Positions 1-8,222 of a stretch of 64,000 nt of DNA are shown in pieces; the stretch's first letter is position 1; the number at the start of each line of letters is the position of its first letter. Position numbers and translations under genes: made by a program. Source of the stretch: Ramlibacter sp. (GTDB lineage: Bacteria; Pseudomonadota; Gammaproteobacteria; Burkholderiales; Burkholderiaceae_C); NCBI GenBank assembly GCA_019635435.1, contig JAHBZM010000001.1, forward strand, positions 3,286,001 to 3,350,000. The letters are read 5' to 3'. The notes beneath the pieces were generated by a model. It saw nothing but the letters and a program-made list of their open reading frames with translations. It was not told the DNA's origin and did no database searches.

Positions 1-2
1 AC

Positions 3-230
3 ATGAATTGCACAGTGGGCGCAAGCAAATCAGCTGCGGCCCTCTACGCAGGGCTGAAAGGGACCTATTTGCCCGTGAGTTGCCAGCTCCTGGTCAACGG
101 CGAGTCCAAATCGCGCGAATATGCCTACCTGGAGGCGAGCCATCTCTATCTCATGCTCACCCAGACCGACCCGAAGGTCGCGAACTTCAATACGGCCAGC
201 GAAATCCTGTCGGTTGAGTACCTCCGCTGA
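3..230 (+). CDS. Hypothetical protein, probably the 3' part of a gene entering from the left
   Basis: An open frame runs from the left edge to a TGA at 228-230 (75 residues visible). It begins at the edge, so the true start may lie outside the window. The visible protein has no recognisable motif, signal peptide or membrane segment. It reads like an ordinary soluble domain of mixed composition (for example VSCQLLVNGES). The antisense frame over the same bases is Arg/Gly-rich and looks like a shadow. No function can be assigned. The 59 bases to the next gene's stop hold nothing I recognise. Confidence 0.4.
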   Translation: MNCTVGASKSAAALYAGLKGTYLPVSCQLLVNGESKSREYAYLEASHLYLMLTQTDPKVANFNTASEILSVEYLR

Positions 231-289
231 CTGAACGACCCGACCTGGGGCACGCCCCCTACAAGCCCCAGCACCGCGCCCGTCAGCCC

Positions 290-2002
290 TCACACCCCAA
301 ATGCCTTCAGCAGCGCATCCGTCAGCCCCTCCAGCCCGCGCCCGGTCACACCGGTCTTGCGCTGGGGGTGGATCATTTCTTCATACACATAAAACCCGCT
401 GCCGCCGTCTTGCGGCTGCGCAAAGCGGTCGTTGAACAGCTCCTGCTGGCCCATCCAGTAGGCGGCAAAGGTCTCGCAGCGCGTGGTGGCGTAGCGCAAA
501 TTGGCGCTGAAGCCCATGGTCAGCGCCTGGTTGATGGCGCGCCCGGCCTGGGGCGCCTCCACGCGCACGCCGCGGCAGCCCTTGACCAGCAGGATGGCCG
601 GGCCATGGAAAACCACATAGCGCAGCTGCAGCGTCAGCCAGCTGTGCAAATGCCCCAGGCGCCAGTGGCGCGTGATGCGCGGCGGCCCGGCCTGCCGCTG
701 CACCAGGCCAATGAGGTTGCGCGGCTGCAGGGCCAGGGCTGAATCGGCGGGCAGCTCGATCAGCCCCACCTCGCTCAGCGGGTCACGCGTGGACGACACC
801 ACCACCGGCTCGGCCTCGTGCGGCAGCACGCGCGTGAGCGCGAACAGGCCCGACGCCATGCTGGTGAATGGCATGGCCCAGCTGAGCAGCCAGCGCGTGG
901 ACTTGGGCGCGCCCAGCGCGGCGCTCTGCAGGTACTGGGGATGGACCAGCATTTCTTCGCCCGGTCCCAGCACAATGGATTGCGACACGGCCGAGACGCG
1001 CCCACCGGGCGGCACCCGCACGCCGCCCCCGCTGCCGGGCAGCAGGCACAGCGGCGGGCGCCGCGCCGCCAGCGGTGCCAGCACAAAGTAGAAAACCAGC
1101 TTGATGGCGATGGGCGTGACGATGATGGCCGCCAGCACCCACAGGGCCACGGGCAGCACCTGCTGCGCGGTGTCCACGGCCTGGCGCAGCCAGTGGCCTT
1201 GGGCGTAGGCCTGCAGCCGGGCCTGCTCGTCGCCCAGCTCACGCAGGGCCTGGTCGGCGGGGCTGCTGGCGGGGTCGAACGGTGCGATGTAGGCCGCCAC
1301 GCGGGCCTTCTCGTTCATCACCAGGGTCAGGGTGTCGCAGCGCTGGTGCGCCTCGCGCGCGGCTTCGGTGAGCTCGCGCTGCTGCGCTTCCAGCGCCTTC
1401 ATCTGCTGGTAGGTGGCCAGCCCGGGCACTTGCCAGGCCAGCGGAAAGTCCCTGGAAAGCTGCCACTGCGCGCGCCGGTTGTCATAGAGGCGGGCTTCGG
1501 CCGCGGCCACGTGGCGCAGGCACAGGGACAGCTGCGCCTGCGCGGCCTGCTCGCCCGCCACCAGGCCGCCCAGCACGGTGAGCACCGAGGCCGCATAGGC
1601 GCGGCCCTGCTCGAGCAGGCGGATTTCCAGCTCCAGCGTCTTGAGCTGGCGATAGGCCTCGCTGGTGAGCACGCGGCTTTGCAGCGGGTACTGCTGCTGC
1701 AGCTGGTCGCGGGCCTGCTTGCGGGCCGCAATGCGCTGGTCGAGCGCGGCGGCAAACTGCTGCCAATCGGCGGGTTGCTGGCTCTGGGGAATCTGCGCGT
1801 CCAGCTGCTGGCGCAAGGCGGCGCCCGCCTGCGCGATGGCGGCCGCGTTGCGTGCCAGTGATTCAAGGCGCTGGCCCGCGTCGGCCAGCCCGTGCCACTG
1901 CCCCACCAGCAGCGGCACCGCCACCAGCAGGGCCACGATCAGCCCAAACAGCAACAGATGCCGCGTGATCCAGCCGAAGGCGGCTCTGAGCAATCTTCCC
2001 AT
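290..2002 (-). CDS. Membrane-anchored coiled-coil protein with possible AIM24-like C-terminal domain
   Basis: About 570 residues. A first membrane segment lies near residues 10-35 (LLLFGLIVALLVAVPLLV). A long Gln/Ala/Glu/Arg-rich stretch predicted to be coiled coil follows, then a second membrane segment around 285-315 (LPVALWVLAAIIVTPIAI). A roughly 240-residue soluble C-terminal domain ends the protein. That domain, with LGPGEEMLVHP near its start, resembles the AIM24/TIGR00266 beta-sandwich family by overall feel only. I chose ATG at 2002; an in-frame TTG at 2020 is the alternative. It is transcribed away from the Hsp20 genes. Topology suggests the coiled coil is periplasmic and the last domain cytoplasmic, which is inference. 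Function is unknown. Confidence 0.65.
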   Translation of the reverse strand: MGRLLRAAFGWITRHLLLFGLIVALLVAVPLLVGQWHGLADAGQRLESLARNAAAIAQAGAALRQQLDAQIPQSQQPADWQQFAAALDQRIAARKQARDQLQQQYPLQSRVLTSEAYRQLKTLELEIRLLEQGRAYAASVLTVLGGLVAGEQAAQAQLSLCLRHVAAAEARLYDNRRAQWQLSRDFPLAWQVPGLATYQQMKALEAQQRELTEAAREAHQRCDTLTLVMNEKARVAAYIAPFDPASSPADQALRELGDEQARLQAYAQGHWLRQAVDTAQQVLPVALWVLAAIIVTPIAIKLVFYFVLAPLAARRPPLCLLPGSGGGVRVPPGGRVSAVSQSIVLGPGEEMLVHPQYLQSAALGAPKSTRWLLSWAMPFTSMASGLFALTRVLPHEAEPVVVSSTRDPLSEVGLIELPADSALALQPRNLIGLVQRQAGPPRITRHWRLGHLHSWLTLQLRYVVFHGPAILLVKGCRGVRVEAPQAGRAINQALTMGFSANLRYATTRCETFAAYWMGQQELFNDRFAQPQDGGSGFYVYEEMIHPQRKTGVTGRGLEGLTDALLKAFGV

Positions 2003-2189
2003 CGGCCCATTGTGGCCCAAGGGCTCGCCTGCCTCGTGCGCAAGGCCCGGCCAAGGCCCCCGCCTCAGGGCCCGGTCTCTTGAAAAATCCGGCCGTGATC
2101 GCCAGTTTCGGGGCAGACGCCTTTGACGGCTTCGACCGCCGCCATGGCGTCATCCACCTGTGTGTTGTCAACCCAATGGAGGATTTGCC

Positions 2190-2636
2190 ATGTATGCATC
2201 GACACTGAGTTTTCCGGGGAACCTGTTTGGCGAATTCGAGCGCCTGCACCGTGACCTGGATGCCCTTTTCAACGGCGGCGGCATGCCCAGCAGCATCCGC
2301 TCGGTCGCCGCCGGATCGTTCCCGCCCCTGAACGTGGGGCATACGTCCGACACGGTCGAGATCTACGCCTTCGCTCCAGGCCTGGACGCCAGCCGGATCG
2401 ACGTGACGATCGACCGCGGCATCCTGCGCATCAGCGGTGAGCGGGTGCCTGAGCCGGTGGACGAAAAAGCCACGGTCTACAGCCGCGAACGGCCCACGGG
2501 CCGCTTTGAGCGCGCGGTGGCGCTGCCTGACGACGCCGACGCCCAGCGCGTGTCGGCCAAATACACCGACGGCGTCTTGCGCGTGAGCCTGCCGCGCACC
2601 GCGGCGGCCCAGCCCCAGCGCATTGCCATCCAGTGA
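2190..2636 (+). CDS. Hsp20/alpha-crystallin family small heat-shock protein (first of a pair)
   Basis: A 148-residue small heat-shock protein. The alpha-crystallin domain occupies roughly residues 45-140, with the usual pattern of hydrophobic beta-strands (VEIYAFAPGLDASRIDV, ILRISGER) and the late FxRxxxLPxDAD-type strand (RFERAVALPDDAD). Members hold unfolding proteins in a refoldable state in the cytoplasm without ATP. The ATG at 2190 has a strong GGAGG (2178-2182) and is preferred over an upstream in-frame ATG at 2160. It is followed 26 bases later by a second Hsp20 gene, so the two form a short operon. Such paired genes are common in proteobacteria and may build mixed oligomers. I see no clear sigma-32 promoter. 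Confidence 0.9.
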   Translation: MYASTLSFPGNLFGEFERLHRDLDALFNGGGMPSSIRSVAAGSFPPLNVGHTSDTVEIYAFAPGLDASRIDVTIDRGILRISGERVPEPVDEKATVYSRERPTGRFERAVALPDDADAQRVSAKYTDGVLRVSLPRTAAAQPQRIAIQ

Positions 2637-2662
2637 CGCCATCGCCTGAAAGGAGAACCATC

Positions 2663-3037
2663 ATGGAAGCCAAGAACCAAGTGCAAACCCGCAACGGCAC
2701 GGACACCCGGGCCCTGCTGCCCCGTGTCGATGTGCTGGAAGACGAGACCGGCATCACCCTGCTGGCCGACCTGCCGGGTGTTCCCAAGGACAAGCTGGAG
2801 CTGAAGGTGGAGGGCGACACCCTGCTGCTCGAAGGCGCCGTGCAGGCCGCCACGCCCGAAGGCCTGGAGGCGACCTATGCCGAGATCCAGGTGCCCCGCT
2901 ACCGCCGCGCCTTCACCCTGAGCCGCGAACTGGACAGCGCGCGGATCGACGCCAACCTGAAGGACGGCGTGCTGAAGCTGCGCATTCCCAAGCAGGCCCA
3001 CGCCCAGCCGCGCCGCATCGCGGTGCAGGCGGGCTGA
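2663..3037 (+). CDS. Hsp20/alpha-crystallin family small heat-shock protein (second of a pair)
   Basis: A 124-residue Hsp20 protein with a short N-terminal arm. It has a typical alpha-crystallin domain (ITLLADLPGVPKDKLELKVE, LLLEG, YRRAFTLSRELD) and a C-terminal LRIPK motif like the IxI/V anchor used in oligomer assembly. The start at 2663 has AGGAG at 2651-2655. It lies downstream of another Hsp20 gene and the two are only distantly alike, which fits a class A/class B-like division of labour (inference). Likely cytoplasmic holdase. Confidence 0.9.
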   Translation: MEAKNQVQTRNGTDTRALLPRVDVLEDETGITLLADLPGVPKDKLELKVEGDTLLLEGAVQAATPEGLEATYAEIQVPRYRRAFTLSRELDSARIDANLKDGVLKLRIPKQAHAQPRRIAVQAG

Positions 3038-3056
3038 CGGCGCTCCGCGTCGGGGC

Positions 3057-3383
3057 TCAGGCCATGGCGCGGCAGGCGTCCGCGCAGCGGCGGCAGGCCT
3101 CGGCGCAGCGCTTGCAGTGGTCCATGGCGTGCTTGCCGCATTCCTCGGCGCAGGCGTCGCAGGCCTTGGCGCACAGGCTGCACAGGGCCTTGGCGTGCGC
3201 GCTCTGGCGCGCCATGAGCGCGGCGGCCATGCGGCACAGGTCGGCACAGTCCATGTCGTTGGCAATGCAGCGCACCATGGGCTTGGGATCAGCCTCGTGC
3301 AGGCAGGCCACAGCGCACTGGTCGCAGGCCAGGGCGCAGGCGTTGCAGGCGTCGATGCAGGCTTTGTAGGCTTCGGTTTTCAT
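3057..3383 (-). CDS. Cysteine-rich four-helix-bundle copper-binding protein (Csp3/DUF326-like)
   Basis: A 108-residue protein with 19 cysteines, mostly spaced CxxxC or CxxC along predicted helices (CIDACNACALACDQC; CSLCAKACDACAEEC; CKRCAEACRRCADAC). This is the signature of copper-storage proteins, which line the core of a four-helix bundle with thiolates and bind many Cu(I) ions. There is no Tat or Sec signal, so it matches the cytosolic (Csp3-like) type. The start at 3383 is supported by AGGAG just upstream. It is convergent with the Hsp20 pair and divergent from the SpoIIAA-like gene. Copper binding is known for the family but not shown here. Confidence 0.85.
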   Translation of the reverse strand: MKTEAYKACIDACNACALACDQCAVACLHEADPKPMVRCIANDMDCADLCRMAAALMARQSAHAKALCSLCAKACDACAEECGKHAMDHCKRCAEACRRCADACRAMA

Positions 3384-3552
3384 GGGGGTTATCTCCTGTG
3401 AGGGTGGAACAAGCCTCAGGTATAGGCCTGTCACCGGGCTCGCGCTGTCAGACAAGGCCGACCATCGGCGCTGTTACATGCCGCAGCTTGGTAGCATCTG
3501 CGCCGGGCCATCCGCAGGGCGCGAATGGCCTGTTTTTTGCAGGCCCTTTCCC

Positions 3553-3924
3553 ATGACCCTCAGCGTTTCATTTGAAGACAAGCAACTGACCGTGATCCGC
3601 ACCCGCGGGGTGCTGCTGCGCGCCGAAGTGGACGCCGCCAAGCGCCAGGTGCACGACCACATGCAGGTGCATGGCAAGCAGCTCGTGCTGGTGCTGATCG
3701 AGGAAGGCTTTGCCAACCTGGAGGCCTTCGTGAGCTGGGACGACATCGATGTGGACCACTACATCCAGCAACATGTGATCCGCCTCGCGCTGGTGGGCGA
3801 CCTGCGCTGGCGCGACAGCGCGCTGCTGTTCTTCATGAATGCCGTGTCCAAGTTCCAGATCGAGTACTTCAAGCCCGGGCAGGAGGAGTTTGCCCGGGCC
3901 TGGCTGGTAACCGAATTTCTGTGA
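3553..3924 (+). CDS. SpoIIAA-like (STAS-related) protein
   Basis: A 123-residue soluble protein of the SpoIIAA-like/DUF3478 type (resemblance by eye). It has an N-terminal beta-rich half (MTLSVSFEDKQLTVIRTRGVL), a central LVLVLIEEGFANLEAF strand-helix unit and a C-terminal FKPGQEEFARAWL helix typical of this family. Members adopt a STAS-like fold and may bind lipids or other ligands; their physiological role is poorly known. The longer open frame starts at 3382, inside the oppositely oriented cysteine-rich gene's leader, so I take ATG 3553. It stands alone. Confidence 0.75.
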   Translation: MTLSVSFEDKQLTVIRTRGVLLRAEVDAAKRQVHDHMQVHGKQLVLVLIEEGFANLEAFVSWDDIDVDHYIQQHVIRLALVGDLRWRDSALLFFMNAVSKFQIEYFKPGQEEFARAWLVTEFL

Positions 3925-4029
3925 ATTTTGTCTGGTTGTGGTTTTCCGCCTCCCGGCAGCACAATGCGCCAGCCCCGTCCCCCCGGCCGCTCTCCGCCCG
4001 GATGACCGGGGCCTGCAAGGAGGTGCTGC

Positions 4030-5334
4030 ATGGCTTACACCAATACCCTGGGCGTGATCACGCTGGGCGAGGAAGAAACGCCTCCCGGCGTCAACATCGA
4101 GCTGTGGCGTACCTGGACCACCATCAACTCAACTGGCGGCGCCACGGACCACCAGGCCCTGATGGGCAGCACCATGGTGGCCACGGGCCAATCGGTTCCT
4201 TTCAGCATCGGGCCGGCGCAGCTGGTACCAGCAGCCCAGTCCAGCTCCGACTTCATCACGCTGTCGGTACAGACCCCGGGCGAGCCGGGGTATCTGTTCC
4301 GTTCATTGCGGGTGGCCAGCCTGCCCAACCCGGGGGTGGCGGCAATCGACCAGGTCGACATCTGGCGGACCGGGCCCATCACGCTCGCGCCGGCGGATCT
4401 GTCGGCGGGGTTGCCGGCGCTGCCCATGGTGGTGGACTCCATCATCACCATCACCTCCCTGCTGGCCACGCCGGCAGCGGGCGGGCTCGACCTGGTGGCT
4501 GGCGGCGTGGTCAGCGTGGGCCCGGCCACGCCGGTGTCATCCCCCGCCACTGACACATTCACCTACCGGCTTTCTGTGGCCATCGAACCGGCCCTGCTTC
4601 ACGCGCCCGATGTGGCGGTGATTGCCGTGCCGGGGTCTGAGGGCGCCATAACCTTCACCGGCTCAGGGCTGGGCAACTCCATCCTGTCGGTGGTGCTGAA
4701 TGCGCTGGCGCCCTTCATCTTGCAGAACGCACTGGAGCCGATCATGGCGCGCATCAACGCCGCCATCAGCGCCGCCGCTGTGGCGCGGGCAGTCACGGCG
4801 CTGGGCACCGCGGGCGCCACGCTGCCGGCCGGCGGCGGGCTGCCCGCCGCTGTGGGCCTGTCGGTGGAACGGGTCACCGCCACGCCAGCAGACCTCACGC
4901 TGTGGGGGTCCTTGCACACCTTTGGCAGCTTGCGTGGGGTCTTTTTCCCCGCCACACCCAGTCCCCGGTTGAACTGCGCGGTGGTGGCGCTGGCCCCGCT
5001 GCTGCCGGGGTTGACGCTGCCCCTGCTGCGCCAGTTCCGTGATCAGGTGCTGGCCCGTGTGCCCAGCGGGCGCGAGCTGATCGGCATCTATTACCGCCAT
5101 GCGCCGGGGTTGGCGCTCAGATGCCTCGCCGACGCCGCGCTGCGCTCGGCGGCGCTGCGTTTTCTGAACGAGCTGCGCGACTTGCTGAGCCGGGGACAGG
5201 CCGATGGCCCGCGCCTGGAGGACCTGGGCCGGCGATACCTGGCGCAAGACGGCGCCAGGCTGCCACGACCCATGCGCCGCGAACTGGCGCAGTGGCTGTC
5301 CCGCGCCAACTTCGACCTCAAGGTCATGCTGTAG
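4030..5334 (+). CDS. Uncharacterised 434-residue protein with CFI-box-like C-terminal region
   Basis: It starts at ATG 4030 behind a strong AAGGAGG (4017-4023). There is no signal peptide. The first about 200 residues are beta-rich and Pro/Thr/Ala-rich, and the middle is Ala/Leu/Gly-rich. From about residue 325 the protein reads LRQFRDQVLARVPSGRELI followed by GIYYRHAP. This resembles the FRD...G..LI..YY..SP pattern of the CFI-box C-terminal domain, though the usual CFIATA opening is here replaced by CAVVAL. It sits 121 bases upstream of a GH38 protein on the same strand and the two may be co-expressed. No function is known to me. The gene is convincing by start signal and codon use. Confidence 0.75.
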   Translation: MAYTNTLGVITLGEEETPPGVNIELWRTWTTINSTGGATDHQALMGSTMVATGQSVPFSIGPAQLVPAAQSSSDFITLSVQTPGEPGYLFRSLRVASLPNPGVAAIDQVDIWRTGPITLAPADLSAGLPALPMVVDSIITITSLLATPAAGGLDLVAGGVVSVGPATPVSSPATDTFTYRLSVAIEPALLHAPDVAVIAVPGSEGAITFTGSGLGNSILSVVLNALAPFILQNALEPIMARINAAISAAAVARAVTALGTAGATLPAGGGLPAAVGLSVERVTATPADLTLWGSLHTFGSLRGVFFPATPSPRLNCAVVALAPLLPGLTLPLLRQFRDQVLARVPSGRELIGIYYRHAPGLALRCLADAALRSAALRFLNELRDLLSRGQADGPRLEDLGRRYLAQDGARLPRPMRRELAQWLSRANFDLKVML

Positions 5335-5455
5335 CCCTGCGCGGGCCATGAGGCCCGCCCGCCTTCTCCCTCACCTTGGGGATGCGCGCGCAGGGCGCGC
5401 TTGGTACAACCGGGGCAGGCGGTGTATGTCATGCCGCACAAGGGAGAAACCACTC

Positions 5456-8206
5456 ATGAGCGTCACGCCCAGCACCCTCTATGTCTGCCCCACCACCCAC
5501 ATCGACTGGGACTGGTTGACCGACTTCGAGCAGTACTACGCCATTGGCCGCTACGGCAACAACAACGCCGTTCATTACACATTCGACCAGATGTTCCAGA
5601 TGCTGGCGGACAACCCTGGAGCGTTCACCTTCAATCTGGCCGAGATGGGGTACTTCCGCCGCTACTTCACCGACAATCCGGCGGCCGCTGGCAAGGTGCT
5701 GTCAGCGGGCTGCGCACTGGCGTTGATGGGGGGCGGCATCACCTCGCCCGACAACCTGCTCTCGCACGGCGAGGCCTTCATCCGCAACTACCTGCTGGGG
5801 ACGCAGTGGCTGGCGTCGCTCGGGCTGTCCAGCGCGCGTGCGCCAATGGCGTGGCTGCCGGACGATTTTGGCCACGACCCGCAGTTGCCAGTCACGCTTG
5901 CGGCCATGGGCATGACAGCCGTCGCCTTGTCCCGCGTGCCGGGCTCGGTGCAGGGCTCGCCCGACGTGAAACCGCTGGACGGCGGGGCCACGGTAGACCA
6001 GCAGCTCAACCAGACCAATGGCCTCGCTTTTCCATGGGTGGCGGCAGATGGCTCCAAGGTGCTGGGCCACTTCATGCCAGACACCTATTCGGTCAGCGTT
6101 GACAACGGCGGAATCGCCACTTTCGTCAACAGCTACTACAGCTCGGTATGGGGCAGTGCCTACATGTTCGTGCCCGTGCCTGCCAACGACTTTGCAACCC
6201 CCACGCAGGACATCATCAATCAGGTCAACGCCTACAACAGCGCTCCCGTGCACGGCGTCACCGCGCAGATCAAAACCTTTGCGGACTTCGTCAACGCGGT
6301 ATTTGCCGACACCAGCGGCCTGCAGGCGCCGATCACACTTCGGGCCTCCAATTACTGGTGCGGCCACTTCGCCAGCCGGCCGCAGCTCAAGACCGACCAT
6401 TTCGCCGCCGTGCGCGATCTGCTGGCGGCCGAGGTGGCGGTGTCGCTCGTCACGGCGGCTTCCACGCTGTCGCGGTCGGTGCCCGATGCGCTCAACCGCA
6501 CGCTGGAAGCCATCTGGTGGAACCTGTCGGCCACCACGCACCACGACTTCATCAACGGCACTTCACCTGACCAGACCTATTACCTGGAGCAGTTGCCGCT
6601 GTCCCGGCAAACCCGCAGGCAGGCCCGGTCGGCGCACGAACGCGCACTGGAGTTGCTGGCCGACTCCGTTGCCCCCAACCCCGCGCCGGGCCAAACGCCC
6701 TACCTGGTGTTCAACCCGCTGGGGTTTGGTCGCGCCGGTCTGGTGAGCGTGGCCAACCCGGGAGGCCAGTTCGGCAGCGCCGCCCTGGCCGATGGTGTGG
6801 GCAATGTCACCACCCAGCAAGGTGCTGATGGCCATTTGCTGTTTGTGGCACCAGGCACGCCCAGCTTTGGTTACACCACCGCGTATCTGGGCAGCGGCAC
6901 GCCCACCAACAACCCGCTCCCTTCAACGCCAGACGGCCTGGTGTTCAGCAACGGGTTGATCAAGGTCGTGTTCAGCGCCCGGTCCACCGGCTACCAGATC
7001 AGCCAGATTTTTGACGGCGGTGCAACGAACGATCTGGTGTCTCCCACGTCCAACGCCTGCCAACTCGCTGTATACAAAGACAACGGCAATCTTTACCAGT
7101 TTGGCAACGAACCGGTGGGCTACAACGGCGGCTCCGAAGGCACTTTTTCATTGCAGCGCACGATCACCAACGTGCTGTCGGCCGAGGTCGTTGAATACGG
7201 TCCGGTGCGATGGCGCTTTGCGGTTCAGTTGTCGGACACCCTCACGGGCTTCAGCTATGGCGTGGTCTACACGCTGGTGGCGGGTGAGAGCTTTTTGCGG
7301 GTGTCGGTCAGCGGGCGTGCGCCCGACAACAGCAGCGCGGTGGTGGTGCTGTTCCCCATGGTGGATCCCACAGGCAACCAGCCCGATGGCCTGGCGCATG
7401 GCACCCCCACGCATTGGGACGATGTGGAACCCGTGCGCTACTGGCAGGGCCCCACCTTCCAGGCCACGCATGACTTTGTGTTGCCCACCTTCCAGGGCCA
7501 TCCGTTTGCGGGCTTCTATCACGGCGGCATGACTGCCTGGTGCCGGGACCAAGGCGCGCCTGGCGTGACGCAGCCGCCAGTCAACACCATTCTGGGCACG
7601 CTGTTTCGCAGCGCCAATGGCACGCAGCGCGGTGCGGCAGGCACCGACGGTGACGTGCACACGCAGGAGTTTGCGGTGGGCGTGCCGGGCACGGCTGGGC
7701 TGGACCCGGCCACCGGCATTCCCCTGAAAAACGGCACCAGTTTCGCCACACCGCTGGCGGTGCACCCGATGGAAACGCGCGCCGTGGGCGACAGCCCCAC
7801 GCGGCGCCAGACCTTGCCCGAAAGCCTGTCTCTGGCCGGCATCACCAGTGGGCCGGGCATCCTGCGCGCCGCCAGGCCGCAGGCTGGCAGCGCGGGCCAG
7901 CCTGCGCCGACCAACAGCATCAGCCAGCAGTCGCTTTTCAGCACCGTGCTGCGGGTCTACAACCCCGGCAATACCTCGGCGGCCCTGACGCTGCAGGCGC
8001 CGGCTTGTCGGAGCCCGCTCACGGCATCACTGGTCACCGCTCTGGAGCTTCCTCTTCAGACTGCCGGCTTTGCACAACCGGTTTCCACCATCGCGCCTGT
8101 AAGCGGTGCATCAGGTCAATTCCAGATCACGGCCGGCACGGCACTGACCAGCGTGCAACTGGCAGGCACGCGGGTGTACGTGGCTTCGAGCGACGGGAAA
8201 TCCTGA
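5456..8206 (+). CDS. Glycoside hydrolase family 38-like protein (alpha-mannosidase type)
   Basis: A 916-residue protein. The N-terminal half carries GH38 hallmarks. HIDWDW (residues 15-20) matches the HxDxxW metal site. WLPDDFGHDPQLP (133-145) matches the segment holding the catalytic nucleophile Asp. WWNLSATTHHDFINGTSPD (about 350-368) resembles the QFHDxxxGTS segment. The second half is beta-sandwich-like, as in the family. There is no signal peptide, so it should act in the cytoplasm on mannosides or similar sugars; the substrate is unknown. ATG 5456 has AGGGAG at 5441-5446. It ends 16 bases from the convergent dnaE2 stop. The gene upstream may be a partner. Confidence 0.8.
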   Translation: MSVTPSTLYVCPTTHIDWDWLTDFEQYYAIGRYGNNNAVHYTFDQMFQMLADNPGAFTFNLAEMGYFRRYFTDNPAAAGKVLSAGCALALMGGGITSPDNLLSHGEAFIRNYLLGTQWLASLGLSSARAPMAWLPDDFGHDPQLPVTLAAMGMTAVALSRVPGSVQGSPDVKPLDGGATVDQQLNQTNGLAFPWVAADGSKVLGHFMPDTYSVSVDNGGIATFVNSYYSSVWGSAYMFVPVPANDFATPTQDIINQVNAYNSAPVHGVTAQIKTFADFVNAVFADTSGLQAPITLRASNYWCGHFASRPQLKTDHFAAVRDLLAAEVAVSLVTAASTLSRSVPDALNRTLEAIWWNLSATTHHDFINGTSPDQTYYLEQLPLSRQTRRQARSAHERALELLADSVAPNPAPGQTPYLVFNPLGFGRAGLVSVANPGGQFGSAALADGVGNVTTQQGADGHLLFVAPGTPSFGYTTAYLGSGTPTNNPLPSTPDGLVFSNGLIKVVFSARSTGYQISQIFDGGATNDLVSPTSNACQLAVYKDNGNLYQFGNEPVGYNGGSEGTFSLQRTITNVLSAEVVEYGPVRWRFAVQLSDTLTGFSYGVVYTLVAGESFLRVSVSGRAPDNSSAVVVLFPMVDPTGNQPDGLAHGTPTHWDDVEPVRYWQGPTFQATHDFVLPTFQGHPFAGFYHGGMTAWCRDQGAPGVTQPPVNTILGTLFRSANGTQRGAAGTDGDVHTQEFAVGVPGTAGLDPATGIPLKNGTSFATPLAVHPMETRAVGDSPTRRQTLPESLSLAGITSGPGILRAARPQAGSAGQPAPTNSISQQSLFSTVLRVYNPGNTSAALTLQAPACRSPLTASLVTALELPLQTAGFAQPVSTIAPVSGASGQFQITAGTALTSVQLAGTRVYVASSDGKS

Positions 8207-8222
8207 TGGGCCAACCGCGCGC

